A DNA stretch of 64,000 bases from Faecalicatena contorta (GTDB lineage Bacteria > Bacillota > Clostridia > Lachnospirales > Lachnospiraceae). A program made the translations under genes and the position numbers. Numbering within the stretch: the first letter of the stretch is position 1; the number at the start of each line of letters is the position of its first letter. The notes under the pieces were generated by a model. It searched no databases. It saw nothing but the letters and a program-made list of their open reading frames with translations, and had not been told where the DNA came from. Location of the stretch: contig NZ_JAFBIY010000005.1 in the NCBI RefSeq assembly GCF_021531975.1, positions 62,001 to 126,000 on the forward strand, in the 5' to 3' direction. Below are positions 27,268 through 35,383 of the stretch, in pieces.

Positions 27268-27379
27268 ACTCCTCCTTTCCTGAAAAAATGCAATGATTCC
27301 ACATCGTGGATTCACGAAATTAAATCAGCTGTCCCTTCTGATATAATTCGTGTTGCGACCACTTTTGTGGAAGCCAATT

Positions 27380-27487
27380 GACATCAAGGATGTCTAAATC
27401 GAGGGCATGGGGAAACGAAATCCCCATCAAGAACACATCCCCGAAAGGAATACCTAATCCCCAAAATGGATTTTGGTATTACCGGGG
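27380..27487 (-). other. oriT-like region of the ICE
   Basis: The 371-base gap between the divergent mobC and deformylase genes is packed with palindromes: GACATC-AAG-GATGTC (27380-27394), ATGGGGA/TCCCCAT (27407-27413 and 27421-27427), CCAAAAT-GG-ATTTTGG (27461-27476) nested within AATACC/GGTATT, and outer CCCCG/CGGGG (27439-27443 and 27483-27487). Immediately upstream of mobC, this is the expected position and architecture of the ICE transfer origin. The nick site cannot be assigned. Confidence 0.6.
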
Positions 27488-27638
27488 TGGATCTTGCTCT
27501 TAGAAAAAGAACCTCTCACTTATATGGGAAAAGAGAGCCCCCTATACAACATGGAAATGAAAAAACCTCGCTATGGTAGAAATGTGATTTTGTTGATATA
27601 ATCAGAATGTGAAATGATTTGATACGGAGGAATGATAG

Positions 27639-28049
27639 ATGGTAAAGCCAATAATGAAAGATGTGTTCTTTCTGGGACAAAAGTCAGAACCTGCTACAAA
27701 GGCAGATCTGCAGGTGGGAAAAGATCTACAGGACACCTTACAGGCAAATCGTGCCGGTTGTGTAGGCATGGCTGCAAATATGATCGGTGTGAAAAAGAGA
27801 GTGATCATTGTAAATATGGGATTCGTAGATGTTGTGATGTTTAATCCAGTCCTGTTGAGCAAGGATACTCCGTATGAAGCAGAGGAAGGATGCCTGTCTC
27901 TTTCCGGTGTAAGAAAAACCACACGATATAAAAATATCGAAGTAGAATATTATGATATGAATTGGAAAAAACAGCGACAGAAACTTAGTGGCTGGCCGGC
28001 ACAAATTTGTCAGCATGAGCTGGATCATTTGGAAGGGATTATAATATAG
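27639..28049 (+). CDS. def: Peptide deformylase-like protein
   Basis: Metallohydrolase expected to remove N-formyl groups from nascent proteins. Motif 1 appears as VGMAANMIG, with Met where classical deformylases have Gln; motif 2 EEGCLSL and motif 3 HELDHLEGI (HExxH) are intact, so the metal ligands are kept. Such GMAANMIG forms occur as a second deformylase-like lineage in Firmicutes. At 136 residues it is compact. It begins the AT-rich cargo patch of the ICE, and GGAGG precedes the start loosely. It may be a self-protection or housekeeping duplicate. Confidence 0.85.
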   Translation: MVKPIMKDVFFLGQKSEPATKADLQVGKDLQDTLQANRAGCVGMAANMIGVKKRVIIVNMGFVDVVMFNPVLLSKDTPYEAEEGCLSLSGVRKTTRYKNIEVEYYDMNWKKQRQKLSGWPAQICQHELDHLEGIII

Positions 28050-28076
28050 AAGAAAATTATTAAAATATAAGGAGTA

Positions 28077-28416
28077 ATGATCAAAAGACGCGGTGAGAAT
28101 TTATATGACATGAGATTGATGAAATAAAATTAGAAATTATTGATACTAATATAACATTTGAAAAAACATATAACAAAGACTTGTACCTATCGAATACATT
28201 GATGATATTAAAAAGGTTAATATTCTATTGATACCTGATGAGAATTTTAGTGATGAGGGGGATATACTTTTTCCTGAAACAACTAAGGAGTTTTTTGATC
28301 TTTTGAAAGAAGAATCAAGCGATGATATTATGACAGATATCGCAATATCACATCAAAAATTTCTACGTATAGAATTACATTCAGTTGTAATAGAAGATGC
28401 AACTATTATTGTTTGA
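28077..28416 (+). pseudogene. Twice-frameshifted gene of unknown function
   Basis: Coding-like sequence is split over three frames: an ATG start with AAGGAG gives 16 codons (MIKRRGENLYDM...), the next frame continues IDEIKLEIIDTNITFEKTYNKDL, and the third continues VPIEYIDDIKKVNILLIPDE through FFDLLKEESSDDIMTDIA to a normal stop. The joined product would be about 110 residues, acidic and mixed alpha/beta. I do not recognise the family. Two frameshifts make it non-functional unless sequencing errors are responsible. Confidence 0.55.
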
Positions 28417-28452
28417 TAATATGGACTTGTACGAAAGAAAAGGAGTGATTAC

Positions 28453-29055
28453 ATGAAAAAAGAGTTCTTTGATTTTGTATGGAAAGTAATAGATAAGTTT
28501 GGATATCCTGTGCTTGGAGCATTTATATTAAGTATTGTGACGTTAGTAATAGCTCCAGATAAATATGTGGAAATGGTTCCATTCCCAGATAATAAGATTT
28601 ACTGGGCGTGTGCAATACTTGTAGTATTATATACCCTTATTTTTGCCCTTTTAAGATATGTGTGGAGTGAATTCAGAAAGAAAAGATTCTGGAATTCTCA
28701 TAAAGAAGCCACAATTAAGAAAGAAGAAAAAGAGGCTATGCAAGCTCTTTGGAATGCTGTAGATGCTTTTTCTGAAAGTGATAGAGCTGATATCAAGAAA
28801 TTCCTTGAAACAGATAACAAGCCTGTTGCAAAGTATGGACGTTATTTTTCTTATGATAGTCTGTATAATTCCAACTGGGTTATTTCCATAGAAAAACATA
28901 CAACAGAAGATTATATTGATACAAATATCGAAACAGGTAAAAAAGAAGTTTTCACAAGAGTTAGCACGCATATGTATAAACTTAACCCTGAGATATATCA
29001 GGCTTTAAAGTATTCCATGACAGCATATGGAAAAATAAGCAATTTTGATGAATAG
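28453..29055 (+). CDS. Two-helix membrane protein preceding AbiH
   Basis: A 200-residue protein with two membrane helices near the N-terminus (roughly residues 19-36 and 50-68) and a cytoplasmic domain of about 130 residues beginning with a basic/acidic coil (RKKRFWNSHKEATIKKEEKE). A region before the C-terminus reads DYIDTNIETGKKEVFTRVSTH. I do not recognise the family. It lies 27 bases upstream of an AbiH-type gene on the same strand with similar AT-rich composition, so a two-component anti-phage unit with a membrane-linked partner is plausible. GAAAAGGAG precedes the start. Confidence 0.6.
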   Translation: MKKEFFDFVWKVIDKFGYPVLGAFILSIVTLVIAPDKYVEMVPFPDNKIYWACAILVVLYTLIFALLRYVWSEFRKKRFWNSHKEATIKKEEKEAMQALWNAVDAFSESDRADIKKFLETDNKPVAKYGRYFSYDSLYNSNWVISIEKHTTEDYIDTNIETGKKEVFTRVSTHMYKLNPEIYQALKYSMTAYGKISNFDE

Positions 29056-29082
29056 TACTATTTCTAAGGAGAAATTCAAATT

Positions 29083-30204
29083 ATGAACATACTTGTACTT
29101 GGTAATGGTTTTGATTTGGCACATGGATTACCAACAGGCTATAAAGACTTTCTGAGATTTACAGATGCATTTGTTGAGTATAATCAGACAGGGAAAATAA
29201 TACCTAAAAAACACGAAAAGAAATGGGATGAAGAAAAAGAAACCCAGCTTATTTCTTATATTAACGACCTTTTCACTAGAGCTTCTGCAGATACAGATAT
29301 TCAGAAGCTTGTTGATGAGATAAGTATGCTCATTACGGATAATAACCTAATTGAACATTTTAAAAAAATTAACATAGCACAAGGCTGGATTGATTTTGAG
29401 GGAGAAATAGCAAAGATTATTCAAGTTCTTGATGTTGTTAGAATTAAAACAATAAAAGGCATACAGCAGAGTGGAAAAGGAGAAAAATTAACTACACATG
29501 AACAGAATGTGTTATCTCCTTTCTTTGGACAAGCTTCATTCTTTACGAGCATGGAACCATTAAAAAAACGAAAAGCACAAATGCTAGATGACTTAAATAG
29601 GCTGACAAGATGCTTAGAAATTTATCTTTGTGACTATGTAGAAAAAATTTCTATTAAGGGGAAACTCCCTGATCTTGATGGACTTGATATTCATGCCGTT
29701 GTAAGTTTTAACTATACAGATACATACAGAGCAAATTATGTAACAGATCCTAAAACAGTTGAATGTGACTTCATTCATGGGAAAGCAGAGATTAGCCATG
29801 ACAAAGATACTTGTAGTATGGTAATTGGCATTGATGAATACTTGGATGGAGCTGTGAAAGAAAACGATAATGAGTATATTCAGTTCAAGAAATTCTTCCA
29901 GAGAATTTATAAAGCTACTGGATGTGATTATGTTGATTGGCTAGAAAAAATAAAACCAAGGCCAGCAGAAAGATATTGCCCAGATGAAACTAATATCTAT
30001 ATTTATGGTCATTCTCTTGATGCTACAGACAAAGATATCTTAGCGACATTAATTACAGCTGAGAATGTAAAGACTACTATTTTTTACCATGATCAAGAGG
30101 CACTTGGGAAACAAATTATTAATTTGGTAAAAGTTATTACAGAAGATGAATTGATTCGTAGAACAGGAAAGAAAAATATTGTATTCAAAAAGACACAGAA
30201 ATAA
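29083..30204 (+). CDS. AbiH-family abortive infection protein
   Basis: A 373-residue protein beginning with the AbiH signature LVLGNGFDLAHGLPTGYKDF. Further family features are WIDFEGEIA, the VVSFNYTDTY segment, an FIHGKAE motif and the C-terminal IYIYGHSLDATDKDIL. AbiH proteins block lytic phage growth by an undefined mechanism; the NGxD and GHSL motifs suggest a nucleotide-linked catalytic fold. It is AT-rich relative to the conjugation genes, indicating a separate origin. A strong terminator follows. Confidence 0.88.
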   Translation: MNILVLGNGFDLAHGLPTGYKDFLRFTDAFVEYNQTGKIIPKKHEKKWDEEKETQLISYINDLFTRASADTDIQKLVDEISMLITDNNLIEHFKKINIAQGWIDFEGEIAKIIQVLDVVRIKTIKGIQQSGKGEKLTTHEQNVLSPFFGQASFFTSMEPLKKRKAQMLDDLNRLTRCLEIYLCDYVEKISIKGKLPDLDGLDIHAVVSFNYTDTYRANYVTDPKTVECDFIHGKAEISHDKDTCSMVIGIDEYLDGAVKENDNEYIQFKKFFQRIYKATGCDYVDWLEKIKPRPAERYCPDETNIYIYGHSLDATDKDILATLITAENVKTTIFYHDQEALGKQIINLVKVITEDELIRRTGKKNIVFKKTQK

Positions 30205-30220
30205 TTCATCGTATTAAAAG

Positions 30221-30260
30221 AACCACCAGTAGAAAGTGCAGGGCTACTGGTGGTTTGCTG
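30221..30260 (+). terminator. Terminator after AbiH
   Basis: Perfect 12-bp arms AACCACCAGTAG (30221-30232) and CTACTGGTGGTT (30244-30255), then a T-rich stretch. The rest of the gap 30205-30566 holds a small stem CGTATGA/TCATACG near 30409-30429 and the palindrome at 30489. Confidence 0.75.
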
Positions 30261-30488
30261 ATTTTATAGGAACAAATTAATGTTTATATTATCACTGAAG
30301 AGATGTTAAAATCTTCGATTATTTTGCGACAATAACTATTCCAATTTGTGTATTTCTCCAAATATACTTTTAATGTTCAGAAATGGCATAATAAATCTTT
30401 TTGCATCGTATGATTTTGTTTCATACGGAGGTTTCTTTTTGCCAATTTTTCTCATCTTGACATTTTTTTACTGAAACATGTTGTATAA

Positions 30489-30521
30489 GTCCCTCTGAAA
30501 CTTTGGATATTATAGAGGGAC
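30489..30521 (+). promoter_or_regulatory. 8-bp inverted repeat upstream of excisionase-like gene
   Basis: GTCCCTCT (30489-30496) and AGAGGGAC (30514-30521) are perfect complements 17 bases apart, about 45 bases before the gene. A TTGACA lies upstream at 30457. It could be an operator or a leader hairpin controlling the excision/integration genes. Confidence 0.45.
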
Positions 30522-30566
30522 ATTTATATGCCGCCTCCAAAATAATGAAATGTGAGGTAATGACAT

Positions 30567-30752
30567 ATGTCAGAGAAAAGATGTTATACAGTAAAAGAGT
30601 TACAGGAAATCCTTGGAGTCAGCAGACCGACAATATATAACCTTCTGAAGAAAAATGAGTTCCGGTGGATCCAGCTGGATGGCGGAAAGTACCGTATTTC
30701 CAAAAAGAGCTTTGATGACTGGCTGGATAAGCTGCCGGAATCTTCCAACTAA
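30567..30752 (+). CDS. Excisionase-type HTH protein
   Basis: A 61-residue winged-helix/MerR-like DNA-binding protein: CYTVKELQEILGVSRPTIYNLLKK, then WIQLDGGKYRISKKSFDDWLD. This is the helix-turn-helix_17/excisionase pattern. Its position two genes upstream of the integrase suggests directionality control for ICE excision. GTGAGGTAATG provides the ribosome binding site. Confidence 0.82.
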   Translation: MSEKRCYTVKELQEILGVSRPTIYNLLKKNEFRWIQLDGGKYRISKKSFDDWLDKLPESSN

Positions 30753-30833
30753 TCTCCTATCTGGATGAAAAATCGACATCCTAAATTTTTTTGAAAAAGT
30801 GCGGTATGGTATGGGAAGAAGGAGGAAAGCTTC

Positions 30834-31805
30834 ATGGATGAGAAGGGAAAAATGAATACCGAGGAATACGTAGAACTGATAAAGGAAGTGGAAGCAAACA
30901 GCCCATACAAGAGGCTGTCTTCTGCGAAAAAGAAATGGATGAGTGTTTCTGAGATGGGCGAGCTTTTAGGGCTTAAAAAGACGGATCGGTATTGGCTGGT
31001 ACATAAAAACTTTTTTGAGACCAAAGAGATTGCCGGAAAGATGCGGGTCAATATTGAGAGTTTTGAAAAGTGGTATGCGAATCAGATTAAATATCATAAA
31101 GTCAACGGAGAAGAACCGGGAAAGGAATTGAAAGAATGGTCTTATTCTGTTCCGGAACTTGCAGAAATGCTGGAAGTTACGGATGGTGTCGTTTATGACC
31201 TGATCAAGCGGAATAATATCGAAGTCGTGATTGTGGACTACTGGAAACGTGTACCAAAAGCTGCATTTCAGAAATGGTATGACGGACAGTCCAGATACCG
31301 CACGAAGGAGGATAAAAAGAGGGACGCGGAAATGGAGGCCGCTACTCTCACTATGCCGGAAATGGCCAGACAGCTGGGAATCACCAGAAATCAGGTATAT
31401 GGCATCCTAAATAGTCAAAAGTATCAGCATTTCTTTGAGTTCGTCACGATCGCTGATCGAAAAAGAATCACGAAGGAAAGCTTTCAGAAGTTTCTGGAAG
31501 GGCAGGATGAATATCATCTGGATCCGGCGAACGATTATGAAGAACTGGCAATGGAAGAAAATGTAGCACTGGCGAATTATCGGAGAAAGAAACTGGCACA
31601 GACCGGGGAACGAGGAAGGAATGGCAATCTGCAGTATCTTACTATAGATGAAGCAGCCTTTATGGCAAAGGTCAGCCGGTCCATGATAAATGTCTGGTAC
31701 ACAAAAGGATATTTTCCGGTTGTAAAAATAAGGAATCATGTTCGGATCAAACGAAAAGAATTTGAAGCATGGCTGGAAAAGAGAAATACAGAAAGGGGCT
31801 GTTAG
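30834..31805 (+). CDS. Protein with four tandem excisionase-type HTH domains
   Basis: A 323-residue protein in which an excisionase-like unit recurs four times, each ending with a phenylalanine-containing K/ES-F-xx-WY or WL segment: WMSVSEMGELLGL...ESFEKWYA; WSYSVPELAEMLEV...AAFQKWYD; LTMPEMARQLGITRNQVYG...ESFQKFLE; LTIDEAAFMAKVSRSMIN...KEFEAWLE. The gene ends four bases before the integrase start and has AAGGAGG before its own ATG, so it is co-translated with the integrase. It may bind several sites at the element ends at once. Confidence 0.8.
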   Translation: MDEKGKMNTEEYVELIKEVEANSPYKRLSSAKKKWMSVSEMGELLGLKKTDRYWLVHKNFFETKEIAGKMRVNIESFEKWYANQIKYHKVNGEEPGKELKEWSYSVPELAEMLEVTDGVVYDLIKRNNIEVVIVDYWKRVPKAAFQKWYDGQSRYRTKEDKKRDAEMEAATLTMPEMARQLGITRNQVYGILNSQKYQHFFEFVTIADRKRITKESFQKFLEGQDEYHLDPANDYEELAMEENVALANYRRKKLAQTGERGRNGNLQYLTIDEAAFMAKVSRSMINVWYTKGYFPVVKIRNHVRIKRKEFEAWLEKRNTERGC

Positions 31806-31808
31806 ATT

Positions 31809-33200
31809 ATGGCATCGATCAGAGAACGAAACGGAAAATATAATGTGATCTATTCCTATACTGATGCAGACGGGAAACGGAAGCAGAAATGGGAAACTTA
31901 TGCTACAAAGGCAGAGGCAAAGAAACGCAAGAAAGAAATTGAATATAAAGAAGAAATGGGATCCATGATAATCCCGCAGTGCAAAACCATGAAAGATCTT
32001 CTGGCAGAGTACGTTGCCCTGTATGGGAAAGACAACTGGGCATTATCTACGTATGATGGAAATGTTTCTCTCATAAATAATTATATCCTTCCGATCATCG
32101 GGGATGAAAAACTGTCGGAGATCAATACCCGTTTTATTGAAAAATATTATCAGAGATTGTTGAAAGCTCCGGCTGTGGTCAATCCTATGATTGGGAAAAG
32201 AAAGAATGAATATGTATCTACCAGTACCATCAGAGATATCCATAAACTCCTCCGAAGCTGTTTTAAACAGGCTGTCAAATGGGAACTGATGGAGAAGAAT
32301 CCTTGTATCTATGCGACCGTACCAAAACATAAAACAAAGAAACGTGAGATCTGGACTGCAGAAACTCTGATGTACGCACTGGAAGTATGTGAGGATGATC
32401 GGCTAAAGCTGGCAATGAATCTTTCCTTCTCCTGCTCTCTCCGGATCAGTGAGCTTCTGGGGCTTACCTGGGATTGTGTGGACATCTCGGAGGAAGCAAT
32501 TGAGGAAAACCGGGCATATCTGTTTATTAATAAGGAATCCCAGCGAGTGAGCAAATCCGCTTTAAAAGAGCTGGATGCAAAAGATGTGCTGCTGATATTT
32601 CCGGAAAAAAGCAAGACCAATAAAACAGTCCGTGTTTTGAAAACACCGAAGACAGACAGCAGTGTCCGAAAGGTTTTCCTTCCAAAGTCTGTCGCAAAGA
32701 TGCTGATCGAGTGGAAAGAAAAACAGGATGAGACAAAGGAAGTTCTTGGAGATGAATACATGGACTATAACCTGGTCATGGCAAGTACGTTTGGTCTTCC
32801 TTTGGGGGATGGCGCGATCCGGAAGCCATTAAATCAGTTGATTAAAGACTATGATCTCCCACCGGTTGTTTTCCACAGTCTCAGACACAGCAGTGTTACC
32901 TATAAGCTGAAACTGAATGGTGGAGATATCAAGGCAGTTCAGGGCGACTCTGGACATGCTCAGGTCAGCATGGTTACGGATGTATATTCCCACATCCTGG
33001 ATGATGACCGGAAGAAAAATGCAGAATTATTTGAAGAGGCTTTTTATGAGAAGAAAAATCTGGATCCGCAGATGCATCCGAATACAGCACAAAACACGGT
33101 AGCGGTTCCGGAAGGCGTGGATGCAGAACTGCTTGCAAAGGTCCTTAATAATCCTGAGATGGCAGCACTTCTTACGTCACTGGCGAAGACAATGAAGTGA
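31809..33200 (+). CDS. int: Tyrosine integrase of the ICE
   Basis: A 463-residue site-specific recombinase: AP2-like arm-binding N-terminus (SIRERNGKYNVIYSYTDADG), SAM-like core-binding region, and catalytic domain with Arg about residue 212 (SLRISELLG), H-x-x-R in FHSLRHSS near 356-359, His near 382 (GHAQVS) and the nucleophilic Tyr near 392 (VYSHIL). All catalytic residues look intact. It is the last gene of the ICE; A-rich direct repeats begin at its stop codon. Confidence 0.94.
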   Translation: MASIRERNGKYNVIYSYTDADGKRKQKWETYATKAEAKKRKKEIEYKEEMGSMIIPQCKTMKDLLAEYVALYGKDNWALSTYDGNVSLINNYILPIIGDEKLSEINTRFIEKYYQRLLKAPAVVNPMIGKRKNEYVSTSTIRDIHKLLRSCFKQAVKWELMEKNPCIYATVPKHKTKKREIWTAETLMYALEVCEDDRLKLAMNLSFSCSLRISELLGLTWDCVDISEEAIEENRAYLFINKESQRVSKSALKELDAKDVLLIFPEKSKTNKTVRVLKTPKTDSSVRKVFLPKSVAKMLIEWKEKQDETKEVLGDEYMDYNLVMASTFGLPLGDGAIRKPLNQLIKDYDLPPVVFHSLRHSSVTYKLKLNGGDIKAVQGDSGHAQVSMVTDVYSHILDDDRKKNAELFEEAFYEKKNLDPQMHPNTAQNTVAVPEGVDAELLAKVLNNPEMAALLTSLAKTMK

Positions 33201-33237
33201 AAAATAGTGAAAAAAATAGTGTAATTTTAGTGAAAAA
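33196..33237 (+). repeat. TAGTGAAAAA direct repeats after int
   Basis: Within about 42 bases AGTGAAAAA-type units occur at 33196, 33205 and 33229, with a partial TAGTGTAATT between the last two. Short direct repeats just beyond an integrase gene are typical arm-type binding sites near an element end. Binding is inferred. Confidence 0.45.
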
Positions 33238-33268
33238 ATGGGTTTCGTTAAAAGGAATGTTAAAAATA

Positions 33269-33324
33269 TATCTCCATCATGCTAATTGATATCATCGTCA
33301 TTTGATGGTAAAATGATGGAGATA
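33269..33324 (+). promoter_or_regulatory. 12-bp inverted repeat in fic promoter
   Basis: TATCTCCATCAT (33269-33280) and ATGATGGAGATA (33313-33324) are exact complements 32 bases apart, ending 24 bases before the fic start. It may be an operator bound by the winged-helix C-terminus of the Fic protein, or a hairpin closing the ICE end. Confidence 0.55.
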
Positions 33325-33347
33325 ATATTATAATGAAGGAGATTTCG

Positions 33348-34394
33348 ATGAGAAGTTTTGATTATATAAAAACTCCGGAGCAATTGCTAAAACCTGAAAT
33401 TGTTCAGATGGTCGGAAGCATTCATGAGCATAAAGGTAAGCAGGAATTGTTCCTTGAAGCCAATATAGACGAATTGAAAACTCTGCTGGAAGTTGCTTTG
33501 ATTCAAAGTACAGGGGCTTCTAACAGGATTGAAGGTATTTATACTACCGACAAACGTTTGGAAGAATTAGTAAGACAGAAAGCCGAACCGCGTAACCGGT
33601 CTGAACAGGAAATATCCGGATACCGGGAAGTTCTTGCCGCTATCCATGAAAGTTATGAGTATATTAATCCGAGACCCAATATTATTTTACAATTGCATCG
33701 GGATTTATACTCATATTCCGGAGGAAATGCTGGTGGAAATTATAAAAATTCGGATAATGTAATTGCAGAAACAGATGTAGAAGGTCATCAGAAAGCGCGT
33801 TTTATCCCGGTGCCGGCATTTCAGACTCCAGAAGCTATGAATGAACTTTGTACAAATTTTCTGGAAGCATGGGAAGCAGATCGAATAGATAAGTTGATTC
33901 TTATCCCTATGTTTATTCTTGACTTTCTGTGTATCCATCCATTTAATGATGGAAATGGGCGAATGAGCCGCCTGTTAACACTTCTTTTGTTTTATAAAGC
34001 CGGCTATATTGTCGGAAAGTATGTCAGTGTTGAAATGCTGATTGAAAAGACAAAAGAAACTTATTATGAGGCATTACAGGAAAGTTCCAATGGATGGCAC
34101 GAAAATGAAAACAGTTATGAGTCATTTGTAAAATATTATCTGGGAATTATACTGAAAGCATACAGTGAGTTTGAGGGGCGTGTAGAGCACCTGAAAAACA
34201 GAAGCCTTTCAAAGCCGGATCGTATAAAGGCAGTGATTGATAATAAGGTAGGAAAAATTACCAAAAAAGAAATCATGGAGTTATGTCCGGATATAAGCAA
34301 GGTAACTGTAGAAAGGACCCTGACGGAACTGGTTAAAAGTGGATATATCGCAAAAGTAGGTGCCGGGCCGGCAACTGGATATGTTCGTATTTAA
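33348..34394 (+). CDS. Fic-domain protein with C-terminal winged helix
   Basis: A 348-residue Fic AMP-transferase-type protein. The catalytic motif HPFNDGNGR is at about residues 197-205. An N-terminal inhibitory motif SNRIEG (S-x-x-x-E-G, about 58-63) marks it as a class II, self-restrained Fic. The last 60 residues form a winged helix (GKITKKEIMELCPDISKVTVERTL). ATG 33348 was chosen since AAGGAG lies within the codons of the earlier ATG at 33333. It lies between the integrase and a tRNA fragment, so it may be ICE cargo or host DNA. Confidence 0.88.
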   Translation: MRSFDYIKTPEQLLKPEIVQMVGSIHEHKGKQELFLEANIDELKTLLEVALIQSTGASNRIEGIYTTDKRLEELVRQKAEPRNRSEQEISGYREVLAAIHESYEYINPRPNIILQLHRDLYSYSGGNAGGNYKNSDNVIAETDVEGHQKARFIPVPAFQTPEAMNELCTNFLEAWEADRIDKLILIPMFILDFLCIHPFNDGNGRMSRLLTLLLFYKAGYIVGKYVSVEMLIEKTKETYYEALQESSNGWHENENSYESFVKYYLGIILKAYSEFEGRVEHLKNRSLSKPDRIKAVIDNKVGKITKKEIMELCPDISKVTVERTLTELVKSGYIAKVGAGPATGYVRI

Positions 34395-34713
34395 ATCGGC
34401 TGTCGTGGTCGAAACACCATAGACAAATTTTCAATAACGGTGTATAGTAATAATAGAAATCTGGTCAATTGAATATTGTTTATCATTCCCGCTTGTAAGG
34501 GGATGGTAGCCGGAAGATGATATCTGTCAGTAACAACAGAGCTTTCCCCGGATGTTAGCAGCTGCAAAGAATCTGCTAATTTTCAGGTCTTATCTGGTCT
34601 TGACAGAAAGGGTATTCAGATTACCAGAATTTGATTCGAAAATAAAAAAAGTCCTTGATAATAAAGGGCTAAATATATCAGTTCTTGACAGGGATTAACA
34701 GAACCACAGAGCT

Positions 34714-34758
34714 CTCCTAAGCGGTAGGTCGGGTGTTCGAATCACCTCGGGAACGCCA
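34714..34758 (+). other. 3' fragment of tRNA-Arg(CCU), attachment-site candidate
   Basis: The 45 bases start in an anticodon loop (CTCCTAA), continue through the anticodon 3' strand GCGG, variable loop, a complete T-arm (GGGTG-TTCGAAT-CACCT region) and the acceptor 3' strand ending in CCA. The 5' half is absent: the bases before the loop do not pair. Tyrosine integrases cross over in the anticodon loop and leave exactly such 3' copies at one end of an element. The surrounding gap 34395-35128 otherwise holds a terminator, GCTAAT repeats, and three TTGA(C/T)-containing near repeats (34606-34695), with no gene that I can support. Confidence 0.7.
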
Positions 34759-34765
34759 AAAACTC

Positions 34766-34807
34766 CGCCGGAAAACCCAGTAAAATCAAGGGTTTCCGGC
34801 GTTTTTT
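34766..34807 (+). terminator. tRNA-associated terminator
   Basis: CGCCGGAAAACCC (34766-34778) pairs with GGGTTTCCGGCG (34790-34801), one bulged A, followed by six T residues. It begins eight bases after the CCA end, as expected for the original tRNA gene. Confidence 0.88.
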
Positions 34808-34851
34808 CATTTTTACGGAAAAAGAGAAAAATCGTGAAATTCATAGATTTT

Positions 34852-35014
34852 CATTAGCAAATTCTCCGTCAGCTAATGGAAATTAGGACTAATGTCGTCC
34901 GCCTTTTAGGTGTACGGTTTGCTAATAAAAATTAGCAGGATTTTCGCCATTTTGCTAATGAAAATGCCCTCTCTGCTAATGAGAGAAAAAAACGAGCAAA
35001 ATTCTTGCTAATGG
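34852..35014. repeat. Cluster of GCTAAT motifs in both orientations
   Basis: The core GCTAAT or its complement ATTAGC occurs at 34853, 34872, 34921, 34931, 34954, 34975 and 35007, often as TGCTAATG; the copy at 34921-34936 forms a palindrome around AAAA. Seven copies in about 160 bases beside a tRNA attachment site suggests arm-type recombinase sites or an iteron array. Confidence 0.55.
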
Positions 35015-35128
35015 ACAAGGCGGTTGTTACCCTGTTAATTCGTTCATTTAGGGGCGGTCAAGCAGCAATCGCACACTACCTCTATGTTCTTTCCTATTAT
35101 ATAATTGTGGTAACAGGAGGTGGTTGTT

Positions 35129-35308
35129 TTGAAAGAACAGAAATATCATTTATATCTTTCCGATGACGAATACAGGAGAGTGTTGCAATCACTTATCCGT
35201 TTGAAGAACAGCCTGATAGCACAAGGCAGATACACCGATGGGGTTGACGATGTTCTCTGCAAGGTGCTTTCAGTCAAGAAAAGAAAGCTCAAAATCAAAT
35301 ATGTCTAA
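35129..35308 (+). CDS. Small conserved-type hypothetical protein
   Basis: A 59-residue basic protein (QKYHLYLSDDEYRRVLQSLI, VKKRKLKIKY tail) with a probable helix-turn-helix-sized core but no clear motif. The TTG start at 35129 sits eight bases after AGGAGG; a GTG at 35120 overlaps that site. Proteins of this type appear commonly as lone small genes in clostridial accessory regions. I cannot assign a function. A bidirectional hairpin follows 10 bases after the stop. Confidence 0.55.
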   Translation: MKEQKYHLYLSDDEYRRVLQSLIRLKNSLIAQGRYTDGVDDVLCKVLSVKKRKLKIKYV

Positions 35309-35318
35309 ACTCGAAAAG

Positions 35319-35345
35319 AGACCGCCTACACGATGTAAGCGGTCT
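35319..35345. terminator. Bidirectional hairpin terminator
   Basis: AGACCGC (35319-35325) pairs with GCGGTCT (35339-35345), with inner CTACA/TGTA pairs. It separates the small + gene and the - strand DUF3784 gene. A near copy is present at 35868. Confidence 0.65.
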
Positions 35346-35383
35346 TTGATTATATACCGTCACTCCGACAAACTGGAATCTGT

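Noticed and set aside
34395-34700. Structured-looking segment after fic, considered as a riboswitch or T-box
   Set aside because: No recognisable T-box or riboswitch core and no downstream target gene in position; left unannotated.
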